This document shows positions 39,884 to 49,692 of a stretch of 64,000 nt of DNA, piece by piece. The position numbers were made by a program, and so were the translations under genes. How positions within the stretch are numbered: the first letter of the stretch is position 1; each line of letters begins with the position of its first letter. The stretch is from NCBI RefSeq assembly GCF_014641615.1, contig NZ_BMIB01000002.1:310001-374000 (forward strand), given 5' to 3'. The notes beneath the pieces were generated by a model, which was not told where the DNA came from, did no database searches, and worked only from the letters and a program-made list of their open reading frames with translations. The DNA is from Filimonas zeae. Lineage in GTDB: Bacteria; Bacteroidota; Bacteroidia; Chitinophagales; Chitinophagaceae.

Positions 39884-42800
39884 TTAAAAATCAACCCGAA
39901 GGCCCAGATAAAATTCAGGCATAGGACGAAACGGCGTAAAACCCAGTTCGGCCTGTTGAGAACCAGGATTTTCCAGCTCCACCCCTTCCGGATCACGCTT
40001 ACCACTGTTACGCGTAAGCATCAGCAGGTTACGGCCCTGTACAATCACACTGGCCTCTTTTATACCCGCCTGCTTTAACCAGCTTCTGTTGAAATGATAC
40101 GTAACAGAAGCATCGCGCAGCTTCAGAAAAGCAGCATCTTCTGCAAACACATCAGACATCGGGAAATAAAACGAGTTCATGGAAAAAGCAGACAGCATAG
40201 GGTAAATGGTGTTGTTTTCATCACCGGGCTTACGCCATCTTTTAGCCACATCTTCATGGCTGATATTGCCGCCATCATACGCCCATTTACGCATTACATT
40301 GCCGGTTTTGGCAATAACCATAAAAGCTATATCCACGTTTTTGTAACGGAAAGTATTGGTTAAACCGTAGGTGAACTTAGGGCGTAAAGTACCACTGTAT
40401 ACTACATCATCTGCCAGTATATCGCCACCATCCACCTTCTGTCCTTTGCTGTTCAGGTAAACCGGGTTGCCATTTTCATCCAGCCCTGCATTGCGGTAGC
40501 TGAACAAGGCATTGGCCGCATACCCCTTTCTGTTTACAGAAGTCATAAAATCGCTGCCATACTGGTAGTTTACATTAAACTCCTGTACGGTATTGTTATT
40601 ATACGCCATGGTACCAGAGAGCTTCCAGGTAAAATCTTTCCTGCGCAACACATCCCCTTCCAGCAACACTTCCAGTCCTTTATTATTAATACGGCCCACA
40701 TTGCGTTGCAGCGAGGTATAGCCAATGGTAGGATCGATAAAATCGGGCGATAACAGGTCTTTGCTTTTACGCAGGTAATAATCTACCGACAGGTTAACGC
40801 GGGAGTTGGCAAAAGCCATATCCGCCCCCAGGTTGGTAGTTAATGTTTTCTCCCACCGCAGTGAATTGTTGGGTGGCGAAGTAATGCTATACGCAATATC
40901 ACCGGTAAGGCTGTTAAAAGTACCCGGCGTTACGATAAGAAAAGGCCCCGCGTTCAACGAGATATTACCATTCAAACCATACGAGCCACGGAGGTAGAGT
41001 TTATTCATCCAGTTGATATGGAAGAACTTTTCGTTGGATAATTTATAGGTACCACCAGCAGACCATAACGGCTTGTACCGGTAATCGGGATTGGTGCCAA
41101 AGAAATTGGTAAGATCTAAACGCATACTACCGCTTACCAGAAAACGGCGGTCAAATTCATAAGAAGCATTGGCATACCAGGAGGTAAAACGATCATCCCG
41201 GTATCTGTAGCTGCCTATGTTAACCGGTGCCAGCGGATGCATACGCAGCATATCTGCGTTGTATAAACCGGCATTGTAGTCAGCATAGTTAAAGGTGGCA
41301 AAGGTACCAGCCTGGTCGTTATAGCCAAAACGGGTGGGGTATGTGTTGTCATCATTTACATAGCGCGACAACTCGGCACCTGCTATAGCTATAATGCTAT
41401 GCTTACCGTATGTACGGTTAAAATTCACCTGCGTACGGAGTGTATATGCCTGGTTTACTGAACGGGATTCCTGTATCATATCCCCATCCGGAATGTAGTG
41501 CTTTGAAGGGTTAGTAGCAGACGTAGCATCATTAAAAGCCATACGCATCTGGTAAGATTGCTGACTGTAAACCGACCTGCTGAAACCGTTCCCTCTTATC
41601 CAGGTACCACCTGCTTCTACGTTCAGTCCATTTACAATCTGCACGTTTATACTGCCACCCAGCCGCAGTTGCAGGTTTTGGTTGCGGGTCATTTCCTGCC
41701 CCAGATCGTTAAGGGGATTATACTGCATGGGCTTTAAACCGGCAATAGCACCGTAACGGGATATTTTCAGCGGGTTGGTTGCAAATATATCCTGATGCTG
41801 TCCGGTAGCCGGGTCCACCACCAGATCGTACGGATGCAGCAGCAGGTTGGAATAATACTCCAGCATACTGGTAACCGAACGTGCCGGTTCCGCACTGGTA
41901 GTGTAATTAATATTTGACAACAGGCGTACGGTTACCCCTTTAACAGGCTTCCAGTCGTTACGGATATCAAATATCACCCGGTTATCATGGGTATATAACG
42001 TATTGCCCCGGTTGCTGATGAACTTTGCACTGGCAGCTACCTGACTTTTATCAGACCCGCCCGAAATACTGATATTGTGCTGCTGGCTTAACTGATTACG
42101 GAAAAGATGTTTCTCCAGTTGTCCTAATCCATCATTGCTCTTCAGCTTTGCTATTTCTGCATCCACATCCGCTTCCGGAATCCATCCCTGTGAGCGGGCC
42201 AGCATCAGGTAATTCACTCTTGATAAATAACCGTAAGCATGATAACGCGTAAGGTAGCTATTGGCATCCTGCTCATATAACTCCATTTCCGCATCTACAT
42301 AATCGGCAGCACTGGCTCTGGCCAGATAGTTCAGATCGGGCTTCAGCACCATACCACCTGTTGCGCGGTAACCGATATTCAATTCGCCCTTTCTACCTTG
42401 TTTGGTAGTTACTACAATTACACCATTGGAAGAGCGTGTACCATAAATAGAAGCGGCTACCGCATCCTTTAACACGGTTACAGACTGCACCGCATCTATG
42501 TTAATACTTTCCAGCCCACCCGTAATAGGATAACCATCCACAATAATCAGGGGTGATCTGTCACCCGAATTAAAGGTAGATACGCCGCGCATTTCAATAC
42601 TTCCGTCTTTAGACAGTACCAGCCCTGCTACCTGCCCTTCCAACGCCGCCCTTAAATCGGGCCTCAGCTTGTTTTCAATTTTTCCGGTGCCCAGTATAGC
42701 ATAGGAGCCCGTAGCCCTTTCACGCGGAATGCTCTGGTAGCCAGTGTTTACACTAACAGCCACTTCTTCTATAGCAGTAACCTGCTGCGCCAATGCTATT

Positions 42801-43426
42801 ACAACGTTACGTGTGCCGGTTAAGGTATGCTCCGTACTGGTATAGCCTATATAACTCACCACCAGTACCTCACCTATATTGGCTTCTATAGTAAAGTAGC
42901 CCTGCTCATCAGAAACCGCAGACGCATTACGCCCTTTTACACGAATAGCAGCGCCTGCCAGCACTTTACCCGCTGCATCTACCACAGCCCCTTTTATAAG
43001 TACGGGTGGCGGTGGTGCCTGAAATACCGCAGCAGACATATCGGCCTGCGCCTGTTTGCGATACAGCACAATGTCTTTACCATCAATATGAAAACCTATC
43101 TGCTGGTTCTCCAGCACCAGATTCAGTAATTCATCTACCGGCATGTTACGTACGGCCACTGTTACCGGCTTTACCGCTTTCAGCAAAGCCATATTACCCG
43201 ATACCGAATAACCCGCCTGTGCCTCAATAGCAGCAAACACCTTTTGCAGGGGCATGTTTTTACCCTGCAGGGTTACGGTTTGCGATGCTGTTGTGGCAGA
43301 TACATGTAAGCAGCATACCAACAAAAGAAAAGAAATCATTTTCATCACCATAAGCAGTTTTTTGGAAGGCAGCCAACCGGACATAAACCGGCCGCTGCAA
43401 AAAGCAGCTTTTTGCATAAATTGCAT
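39884..43426 (-). CDS. susC: SusC/RagA-family transporter with STN domain
   Basis: TonB-dependent importer of 1180 residues. Signal region (LLMVMKMISFLLLVCCLHVSATTAS), STN domain (about 48-120; LQKVFAAIEAQAGYSVSGN), carboxypeptidase-D-like domain (IKGAVVDAAGKVLAGAAIRVKGRNASAV), plug (LEGQVAGLVLSKDGSIEMRGVSTF; VLKDAVAASIYGTRSSNGVIVV) and barrel ending FRPMPEFYLGLRVDF. STN plus the sigma and fecR genes directly upstream predict trans-envelope signalling. A 10-bp hairpin lies just upstream of it. Cargo not known; tlpA in the unit hints at peptides. Confidence 0.94.
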   Translation of the reverse strand: MQFMQKAAFCSGRFMSGWLPSKKLLMVMKMISFLLLVCCLHVSATTASQTVTLQGKNMPLQKVFAAIEAQAGYSVSGNMALLKAVKPVTVAVRNMPVDELLNLVLENQQIGFHIDGKDIVLYRKQAQADMSAAVFQAPPPPVLIKGAVVDAAGKVLAGAAIRVKGRNASAVSDEQGYFTIEANIGEVLVVSYIGYTSTEHTLTGTRNVVIALAQQVTAIEEVAVSVNTGYQSIPRERATGSYAILGTGKIENKLRPDLRAALEGQVAGLVLSKDGSIEMRGVSTFNSGDRSPLIIVDGYPITGGLESINIDAVQSVTVLKDAVAASIYGTRSSNGVIVVTTKQGRKGELNIGYRATGGMVLKPDLNYLARASAADYVDAEMELYEQDANSYLTRYHAYGYLSRVNYLMLARSQGWIPEADVDAEIAKLKSNDGLGQLEKHLFRNQLSQQHNISISGGSDKSQVAASAKFISNRGNTLYTHDNRVIFDIRNDWKPVKGVTVRLLSNINYTTSAEPARSVTSMLEYYSNLLLHPYDLVVDPATGQHQDIFATNPLKISRYGAIAGLKPMQYNPLNDLGQEMTRNQNLQLRLGGSINVQIVNGLNVEAGGTWIRGNGFSRSVYSQQSYQMRMAFNDATSATNPSKHYIPDGDMIQESRSVNQAYTLRTQVNFNRTYGKHSIIAIAGAELSRYVNDDNTYPTRFGYNDQAGTFATFNYADYNAGLYNADMLRMHPLAPVNIGSYRYRDDRFTSWYANASYEFDRRFLVSGSMRLDLTNFFGTNPDYRYKPLWSAGGTYKLSNEKFFHINWMNKLYLRGSYGLNGNISLNAGPFLIVTPGTFNSLTGDIAYSITSPPNNSLRWEKTLTTNLGADMAFANSRVNLSVDYYLRKSKDLLSPDFIDPTIGYTSLQRNVGRINNKGLEVLLEGDVLRRKDFTWKLSGTMAYNNNTVQEFNVNYQYGSDFMTSVNRKGYAANALFSYRNAGLDENGNPVYLNSKGQKVDGGDILADDVVYSGTLRPKFTYGLTNTFRYKNVDIAFMVIAKTGNVMRKWAYDGGNISHEDVAKRWRKPGDENNTIYPMLSAFSMNSFYFPMSDVFAEDAAFLKLRDASVTYHFNRSWLKQAGIKEASVIVQGRNLLMLTRNSGKRDPEGVELENPGSQQAELGFTPFRPMPEFYLGLRVDF

Positions 43427-43481
43427 TAGTTTGGTTTAAATAAATTGTGTGTCAAAAACGATTTGGAAGAGCCAACTGCCT

Positions 43482-43520
43482 TCCGTTGTGGTCTCGACCC
43501 CACAACGGATTTTTGTTTTT
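43482..43520. other. Hairpin in the fecR-susC gap (tlpA locus)
   Basis: Perfect 10-bp arms TCCGTTGTGG (43482-43491) and CCACAACGGA (43500-43509), then T5GT5 on the plus strand. It has the form of a plus-strand terminator though the genes run on the minus strand; on the coding strand it follows the fecR stop by about 10 nt and no U-run follows. Confidence 0.6.
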
Positions 43521-44691
43521 ATGCTCCCGGTAATACAATCAGTGTATTACCTTGTCTTTTAAATTTCACTTCATAATCTTCAAGCGCTTTTAAAAAGTTA
43601 TTAAGGGTTTTGTTTCTGCTTATTTTTCCAAAAAGCCGGATATCGGGCGGCTGCTGCGCATACACCACACGTATATCATACCACCGCTCCAACTGCCGCA
43701 TCAATTCTTTTATATCTACGCCATCCAGATTAAACACTCCATTTTTCCAGGCCATTACACGGGCAGTATCGGCCTGCATTTTACTACCGGGCCGCTGCTG
43801 TACCGCCACCTGTTCACCGGGCCGCAGTATTAACGGCGCAGGTGCATCCGGTAAAGTCTGCATCAGTTTTATGCTACCCTGCAGCAGTGTAGCCACCAAT
43901 GCAGGCTCATTATCGTAGCTGTTGATATTAAAGCGGGTACCCAGCACCTGTAAGGCTGTATGGCGGCCGGCATCTACCATAAAAGGCATATCAGCCCGTG
44001 CAGCCACTTCAAAATAAGCTTCGCCGGTAACGGTTACACGCCTTTCCTTTCCCGCAAAAACAACCGGGTATTTAATAGAGCTTTCTGCGTTCAGCCACAC
44101 CTTTGTTCCATCCGGCAGCACTATACGAAACTGGCCGCCACGCGGTGTGGTTAACAGGTTAGTACCGGTAGCTGCTTTTCCTTCCTGTACATCATATTGT
44201 AAACTACCCGCCTGCTGGCGAATGGCCACTGCCCCCTGCTGTATCACCTGGTTACCGGCGCTATCCAGCGCCACCACCGTACCGTCTGCCAGTGTAAGCA
44301 ACGCCTTGTTGGCACCCGGCTGTATATCATTGTTATCTGCCACCGGCGGTTGCCCGCCCTGCTCCTCTTTGCCATCGTATACCAGCCACACACCTGCCGC
44401 CGCCAGTAGCAATACGGCCGCTGCCAGCCAGGGCGCCCACCTGCGCAACGCAATACGTTTACCACCCGCCCCCCCGCCGGTAATGCTGCGTAATATAACC
44501 GCCGCACGGGCAGGGTTCAACTCCCCCTCAGCATCTGTCTGCTCCAGCTGTTGCTGTATCAGTTGCTGCAGCGCATCAGCATACTGCTGCTGCTTTACCA
44601 GTTGCAGGTATTCATGCCGCTCCTCAGCGGTACAGGTAGCATTGGTGTACAAATGAAATAATGTGTGCAAACGCGCGCTATCGGGGTCCAT
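43519..44691 (-). CDS. fecR: FecR-family anti-sigma factor
   Basis: 390 residues: N-terminal sigma-binding helices (LYTNATCTAEERHEYLQLVKQQQ), membrane helix (about 83-105; WAPWLAAAVLLLAAAGVWLV), FecR domain (TNLLTTPRGGQFRIVLPDGTKVWLNAESSIKYP), DUF4974 (LMRQLERWYDIRVVY). Directly downstream of its sigma gene (73-bp gap) and upstream of susC: the canonical order. Unlike the fecR at 34074 it has its sigma gene at hand. Confidence 0.93.
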   Translation of the reverse strand: MDPDSARLHTLFHLYTNATCTAEERHEYLQLVKQQQYADALQQLIQQQLEQTDAEGELNPARAAVILRSITGGGAGGKRIALRRWAPWLAAAVLLLAAAGVWLVYDGKEEQGGQPPVADNNDIQPGANKALLTLADGTVVALDSAGNQVIQQGAVAIRQQAGSLQYDVQEGKAATGTNLLTTPRGGQFRIVLPDGTKVWLNAESSIKYPVVFAGKERRVTVTGEAYFEVAARADMPFMVDAGRHTALQVLGTRFNINSYDNEPALVATLLQGSIKLMQTLPDAPAPLILRPGEQVAVQQRPGSKMQADTARVMAWKNGVFNLDGVDIKELMRQLERWYDIRVVYAQQPPDIRLFGKISRNKTLNNFLKALEDYEVKFKRQGNTLIVLPGA

Positions 44692-44764
44692 AATACAGGC
44701 TTATACTATACAGACGCACGGAAAAGCCAACAGGTGGAGTGAAGCGGAAACTTTTTTTCAGGCA

Positions 44765-45370
44765 TTAATTCCAGAACTGCGCCCCGGCCATGATTACCAC
44801 CGGCAGTGTTACCGGCACACCACTATCGGCCAATTGCTGCCTGATGGTACGCAACGCTTCCATCATGTGCGATTTTACGGTGGAAGGCGCAATCTGTAAG
44901 CGCGTAGCAATTTCAGCGTAGCTTAAATGCGCTTCCCGGCTTAGCAGATATACCCGTTGCTGTTGCGGTGGCAGTGCCGATACTATCCGGTGCAGCCGGT
45001 TCTGCAGTTCACGAAAATTTACCTGCTGCAATACCGGGGAGGTGGAATCTGCATCCTGCTGAAGCACCTCCTGCAGAAAATCGTACTCGTAAGCCACCTT
45101 ACGCAGGCCACTGTAAATATGATTCCGGGTAATGGTATACAACCAGGAAGTGAAATTCTGCACCTCAGGCAGCTGCTGCCGGTGCGACCATACTTTCAAA
45201 AAAACCTCCTGTACCACATCCTCCCCCACGGCAGGCACGCCTGTAATAGCCGCCGCAACAGCGTATAGCTTATTGCGGTAATGATGAAAAAGCTGCTCAA
45301 AAGCTGTCTCATCTCCCGATGCTACCCGGTGCAGCACGTCATATTCATTATGTAACGGTATAATATTCAA
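44765..45370 (-). CDS. ECF RNA polymerase sigma factor
   Basis: FecI-like sigma factor, 201 residues. Region 2 (FEQLFHHYRNKLYAVAAAITG, VVQEVFLKVWSHRQQL) and region 4 (LPPQQQRVYLLSREAHLSYAEIATRLQIAPSTVKSHMMEAL). No ATG precedes region 2 without running into the divergent lipoprotein gene at 45434 (the first lies at 45454), so I choose TTG 45370 (NIIPLHNEYDVLHRV). It heads the operon with fecR-susC-susD-tlpA and is released when SusC is loaded. Confidence 0.88.
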   Translation of the reverse strand: MNIIPLHNEYDVLHRVASGDETAFEQLFHHYRNKLYAVAAAITGVPAVGEDVVQEVFLKVWSHRQQLPEVQNFTSWLYTITRNHIYSGLRKVAYEYDFLQEVLQQDADSTSPVLQQVNFRELQNRLHRIVSALPPQQQRVYLLSREAHLSYAEIATRLQIAPSTVKSHMMEALRTIRQQLADSGVPVTLPVVIMAGAQFWN

Positions 45371-45421
45371 TGGGGGAAACGGCCGTTTTGGCAAATAAAG
45401 GTAAAATTTCCATTGATTGCT

Positions 45422-45429
45422 TAATTTAG
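45422..45429 (+). promoter_or_regulatory. -7 element 4 nt before the ATG
   Basis: TAATTTAG ends 4 nt before ATG 45434; one of several such near-leaderless arrangements in the window. Confidence 0.4.
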
Positions 45430-45433
45430 GAGT

Positions 45434-45859
45434 ATGACAATGACAACCCGACACATAGCATGCGCCTTTTTACTTGCCGCAGCCACCTTTACTGCCTGTA
45501 GCAAAGATGACAATAACGATACCACACCACCCTCAAATGAGGTTACCCTTGTGGCTAAATGGAATCAGGTTTCCGAAAAACACATTGAAAGAAATACGCT
45601 GAAGGAATACGTTGTATATTTTGGCCCCGGAGATTACTGGGAATTTACAAAAGACTCTATTTTTGCCAATGTACGGGGAATTTCTACCAGGCTCCGTTAT
45701 AAGAAACTGGCAGATGACTCCACACTGTTGTATTACCTGTCTGCCAGCAGCATCCCTACCGACACTTTTTTTATACGCACGCTTACCTCCAATGCACTGG
45801 TACTAAGAGGAAGGGCAGATCAGGCAAACAATATCGGTATTCTTACATTTAAACGGTGA
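45434..45859 (+). CDS. Small lipoprotein, lipocalin-like
   Basis: A 141-residue lipoprotein (HIACAFLLAAATFTACSKDD; Cys22) with a beta-strand-rich remainder (VTLVAKWNQVSEKHIERNT, YWEFTKDSIFANVRG, IGILTFKR) like the lipocalin-like domains common in Bacteroidota. Ligand unknown. Divergent from the sigma factor, sharing its promoter region. Confidence 0.75.
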   Translation: MTMTTRHIACAFLLAAATFTACSKDDNNDTTPPSNEVTLVAKWNQVSEKHIERNTLKEYVVYFGPGDYWEFTKDSIFANVRGISTRLRYKKLADDSTLLYYLSASSIPTDTFFIRTLTSNALVLRGRADQANNIGILTFKR

Positions 45860-45934
45860 TACTAAAGCAATAAGATCAGGCATCACCAATATCAAGCCCT
45901 TCCAGGTTCATGGCTACCGGCCATTTGGCTTTTG

Positions 45935-47110
45935 TCAAAAATTTTCAGCTAACCACTTTTCACCCTCTGATGTATTGATGTTGTTTTTTTTACCAACCTC
46001 TATCGCTTTTTTCATCATTGCTGAAGACCCGGTTTTGCGGCCGGCTTTATACAGCAACCGGGCATACAATTCCAGGTTATCATAATCAGAACTGCTTTCT
46101 GAAATATTTTGCATCCATGAAATCAGCTTGTTAAGCACCGCTTCATTTTCACATTTACTTACGGCATTCCGGCAAAAACGAACAATATCTTCCGAAGTGG
46201 CACGCTCCTGCTTTTTCAATGTATCCAGCCTGTTATAAGCCATATCCCATTTACCCTCTGCCTGCAACATCCGCAGCTCTGCCATATCTGTATACCGCTG
46301 ATTGCCTGAGGTATTCAGATATAGTTTTGCCAGTTGAATGGCAGAATCAAACCCCGGACGATTTAGTGCAGAAAGTGCACTATTCACTTTACCAACAACA
46401 ATCATAGACGTAGCAAACAGCACATCTGTTTCGCCGTACAAATGCAGAAACTCTGCCCGGTGCTGTAGAAAGTAATCGTTCCACTTATTATTGCCACCCC
46501 CAAAATAGCAGAATATTTTAAAAGGTATTTCCTGTTGCAGATGGGTAAGTGTATCCCAGTATTTACCAGCCTGCTTTTCTGCCTCCCTTACCTGTACACG
46601 GTTTATGTAATGGGAATAAAACGCGGGATATGCCAGCTGCGTGGATGCCTCAACACCTGGTATATAGTAGCCAGCACTGTCCATGCTCTTTGCCTTATTC
46701 AGAAAAGCGATATAGTTAACTACCAGCGCTTCTTCCGGCCCTCCTGTTCCGTATTGTTGATATACAACGCGCTGTTGCGTGTTCAATACCACCGCCGAGG
46801 GATACATACCTATGTGATGCTTCTGTGTAAGCTTATACACACTGTCTTTCTCAGCATTGTACCTCAGTACAACATAGTTACCGGCAATGGTATTACTTAC
46901 GGCTGTATCGCGGAACACCATTTTATCCAGCAATTTACAGGGGCCACACCAGGTGGTATAAAAATCAATCAGCAGTAACTTTTGTTGTTGATTCGCCAGC
47001 TGCTGCGCCTGCTCATAATCCTGTTCAATAATCGTTAAAGACTGTGCGTCTGTTTTTGACAGAAGCATTAAATGTATAAGCAGGAACAGTGTTAAGCAGT
47101 TTTTTTTCAT
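45935..47110 (-). CDS. Thioredoxin-family protein with C-terminal helical domain
   Basis: Periplasmic protein of 391 residues: signal peptide, thioredoxin domain with WCGPC (LLLIDFYTTWCGPCKLLDKMVF; thioredoxin_7/DsbD-gamma type) to about residue 130, then a helical TPR-like region (about 145-391; VNSALSALNRPGFDSAIQLAK, YNRLDTLKKQERATSEDIVRFC). Cis-Pro in HIGMYPSAVVL. Possibly a reductase or chaperone for secreted proteins. Independent of the tlpA operon. Confidence 0.83.
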   Translation of the reverse strand: MKKNCLTLFLLIHLMLLSKTDAQSLTIIEQDYEQAQQLANQQQKLLLIDFYTTWCGPCKLLDKMVFRDTAVSNTIAGNYVVLRYNAEKDSVYKLTQKHHIGMYPSAVVLNTQQRVVYQQYGTGGPEEALVVNYIAFLNKAKSMDSAGYYIPGVEASTQLAYPAFYSHYINRVQVREAEKQAGKYWDTLTHLQQEIPFKIFCYFGGGNNKWNDYFLQHRAEFLHLYGETDVLFATSMIVVGKVNSALSALNRPGFDSAIQLAKLYLNTSGNQRYTDMAELRMLQAEGKWDMAYNRLDTLKKQERATSEDIVRFCRNAVSKCENEAVLNKLISWMQNISESSSDYDNLELYARLLYKAGRKTGSSAMMKKAIEVGKKNNINTSEGEKWLAENF

Positions 47111-47198
47111 TTCGCTTGTTTTAAGTAAGTTTTGGCAATGCGCCGCCCTTCCGCTGTTGCAGACGTAAAAGCGGTTGCAATAAATGACAGTATTTTTA

Positions 47199-48518
47199 TT
47201 AAAGTTTAACCTGCATCATATCACTACCTTGTACAGGCTGTTGGTTTGAAGATGGAAATATGGGTTTTGCTTTTTCTAAATGCGTTTTAAACTCAAGTAC
47301 CGCTGCGGCAAAGGCATTGTTGTAATACTGCCACTGCTGCGGCGGAATAACCTGCCCATTAATAGTAAGATGCGTAATACGGCTTTTGGCAACACCAATA
47401 ACATAATGTGCGTTTTTGTAAGTAGTATTAAACTCTCCTGTAAGTGTGGCCAGCATAGCACTGTCCATTGTAACAGGCACTTCAGTTACCATAGCAGCTT
47501 TTGCATTGCGCACAGGCTGCTTACCGGTACTGATATATACACCTGCAAACAACAAAACAGCAACTATACCTGTATACAACCATACCATAGCCGGTGTTGA
47601 CTTAACAGCTGTACTACCGGCCAGTATTCTTGTTACACGCCGGTATAACTGACCTGACTGGCCACGCAAGCCCATTGCCGCATCCGGCGCCTTCAATGAC
47701 AGGGAACTGAAATAAATCAATGCCTGTAAATAAGGTTGGTTATCATGGGTACCAATCAGCGCAGCATCATCACAACAGAACTCTCTTTTTTCTCTAAGCC
47801 GTCTGCTCAACCATAGCAGCCCCGGGTTAAAGAAAAAAACAGCCTCCGCAACCAGTTGAAAAAGATTCACCAGATAATCATTTCTGCGTATATGCGCCAG
47901 CTCATGGCGCAATACCATTTCTACCTGCTCAGGTGGTAAAGTACACAACATGCCCAGCGGTATTAAAACGACGGGTTTCCAGAAACCGAAAGAAACAGGC
48001 ACCTTCATTACTCCGGATTCCAGCAACCTTACTGTTTTAGTAATCCCCATCTGCTGCGCCAGTCTGGCAAAGCATTCATTCCATTCCTCAGACACACCAA
48101 ACACATCTTGTTTGCACAAGCGATGTACATACAGATATCCCCCCAGGCCTTTTATCAGCCGATAACAGCAAAATGGAAACCAGCAGCATACCAGTAACGG
48201 TGCATAAGTTGAAATAAGGCTTGTGAAAGTATGTTGCGCAACAGCCCTGCCTATGTTTGAACCTGGCAAAACACCTGCTGCCGCTATCCCGTTATAAGTC
48301 GCCTGCCCCGCATACACAACAAAAGTGCAGACGCAGGCTATAATAAAAGCAATAAATGCCAGTAGCAGCACCCGGTAATGAAACGCAGCCCGTTGCCCTG
48401 TGAGTGATATTATTAACGCAGCCAGCAAAGCCAGTATGCTACACTGCCAAAGAGAATGAACCAGCATCCATCCCAATGCCTGTAGCCATGTATGTAATAT
48501 GTCAACGGCAGGCATCAT
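47199..48518 (-). CDS. M56-family membrane metallopeptidase (BlaR1-like)
   Basis: Integral membrane zinc peptidase, 439 residues: four transmembrane helices, HELAHIRRND with His205 and His209 as zinc ligands, the distal EAVFFFNPGLLWLSRRLREKREFCCDD motif, a fifth helix (about 320-340) and a periplasmic tail. BlaR1/MecR1 relatives cleave a BlaI/MecI repressor; none lies beside this gene, and the tail has no penicillin-binding domain. Stimulus and target unknown. A GTAC-centred palindrome (48577-48588) sits upstream. Confidence 0.87.
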   Translation of the reverse strand: MMPAVDILHTWLQALGWMLVHSLWQCSILALLAALIISLTGQRAAFHYRVLLLAFIAFIIACVCTFVVYAGQATYNGIAAAGVLPGSNIGRAVAQHTFTSLISTYAPLLVCCWFPFCCYRLIKGLGGYLYVHRLCKQDVFGVSEEWNECFARLAQQMGITKTVRLLESGVMKVPVSFGFWKPVVLIPLGMLCTLPPEQVEMVLRHELAHIRRNDYLVNLFQLVAEAVFFFNPGLLWLSRRLREKREFCCDDAALIGTHDNQPYLQALIYFSSLSLKAPDAAMGLRGQSGQLYRRVTRILAGSTAVKSTPAMVWLYTGIVAVLLFAGVYISTGKQPVRNAKAAMVTEVPVTMDSAMLATLTGEFNTTYKNAHYVIGVAKSRITHLTINGQVIPPQQWQYYNNAFAAAVLEFKTHLEKAKPIFPSSNQQPVQGSDMMQVKL

Positions 48519-48576
48519 GCGCTAAAGTAAGGTGTATTGTATAGCAGTTTCATCTCCGGATAAAGGTATGTGTAAA

Positions 48577-48588
48577 AAACGTACGTTT
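48577..48588. promoter_or_regulatory. 12-bp palindrome upstream of the M56 gene
   Basis: AAACGTACGTTT, perfect, 59 bp before the start codon. A possible operator; short palindromes also arise by chance. Confidence 0.25.
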
Positions 48589-48668
48589 GTCAACATAGCA
48601 TATAATTTATTTTCACCACGCCTGAAAACCATGCCTGACTGTTACCCGTTAAGCTAACCGGCGAAACC

Positions 48669-49372
48669 TTGTTGATGCACCCGTTCATGGTTCGTACAGG
48701 GCGCATGAATAGTTATATACAAGGGCATTTTATTAACGCCAGGCAGGTAAAATCTGATATACCTGAGCAACTGATTGCTACCAGGCTGCAACAACTTGAT
48801 GTGCAGGAGCAATTTTTTGACACCAGGTCGTCCGTAACCAGGTGCATGAGCAACTTATTGGCACCAGGTACATGCACAACCCTATGCATGGGCCGCCCAT
48901 TGATGCCACTTTAGCCCGCAAACATATGCATGGGCAATCCATTGGTGCCACCTTAGGCCGCAACCATGTGCATGGGCAACCCGTTGACACCACGGAGCGC
49001 CACCATCATATGCATATATTATTCATTGGGGCCGGAAGGATATATTTATATGCATGAGTAATTCGTTGACACCAGGCCCGGCCGTAACCACGTATATGAG
49101 CAACTTATTGGCACCAGGTACATGCACAAACATGTGCATGTACTGCCCATTGATAGCACTTTAGCCCGCAAACATATGTCTGGGCAATTGATTGGTGCCA
49201 CTTTGGTCCGCAATCATATACATGAGCAACTCATTGGCACCAGGTTATAGTGAAACTATGCGCATGCGTGAACCGCTGGCGCCAGGTTAAGCCACCACCA
49301 TGTGCATGCGCAGTTCATGAACGCCAAAATTTACCACAACCATGCGCATACACAACTAGTTAGCACAAACTA
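48669..49372 (+). pseudogene. Decayed 42-bp (14-residue) tandem repeat array
   Basis: About 15 degenerate units, nearly all exactly 42 bp (one is 40), with core CATGGGCAA-CC-ATTGGTGCCAC-TTAG-CCGCAACCATATG. Translated on the plus strand each unit gives a variant of H-x-Q-L-I-G-A-T-L-x-R-N-H-M. Many differences are synonymous (GGC/GGT, ACC/ACT, TTA/TTG, CAT/CAC), but indels near 48845 and 49035 and stops (near 49050, 49247, 49272) break the frame. I read it as a degraded repeat gene; an alternative is a non-coding array with helical phasing (42 = 4 x 10.5 bp). Confidence 0.6.
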
Positions 49373-49623
49373 AGCCCCCGAACTGGTGAAACAGTAATTT
49401 ATCAGTACCCGGTAATAACACAGGCGCATAAAGGCCTGATATACGAACATTCTTTAACTTATCACCGGTATGCAACCAGCCATATGAGCATGTGGTAAAC
49501 CAGACTTTATATAACGTAGTAAGAAATTAGCATCAGTAAATACAGCAGGCAGTAGAAACAAAACTATTCGCCTGCCAACGGAGTACTTATTGAGTATCGG
49601 AAAAGAATGATATGGCTTGCCGG
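49373..49623. other. Intergenic stretch without recognisable gene
   Basis: No convincing open frame on either strand. A weak inverted repeat GCAGGC...GCCTGC occurs near 49550-49580. Nothing else seen. Confidence 0.5.
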
Positions 49624-49692
49624 CTACTCCTTTCTGATGAAAATACGCCCTAAAGCCCCTTCAAACCCGGCATAAGTTGATTGATAATCCGT

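Noticed and set aside
43482..43520. Terminator of a plus-strand gene
   Set aside because: No plus-strand gene or promoter was found upstream within the susC region; listed as a hairpin of unknown role.
48778..48993. Minus-strand 71-residue frame within the repeat array
   Set aside because: It is the mirror of the plus-strand repeat, rich in Cys and Met with no protein-like character; the plus frame shows the synonymous changes.
48669..49372. CRISPR array
   Set aside because: Units follow each other without unique spacers, vary along their whole length and have no cas genes nearby.
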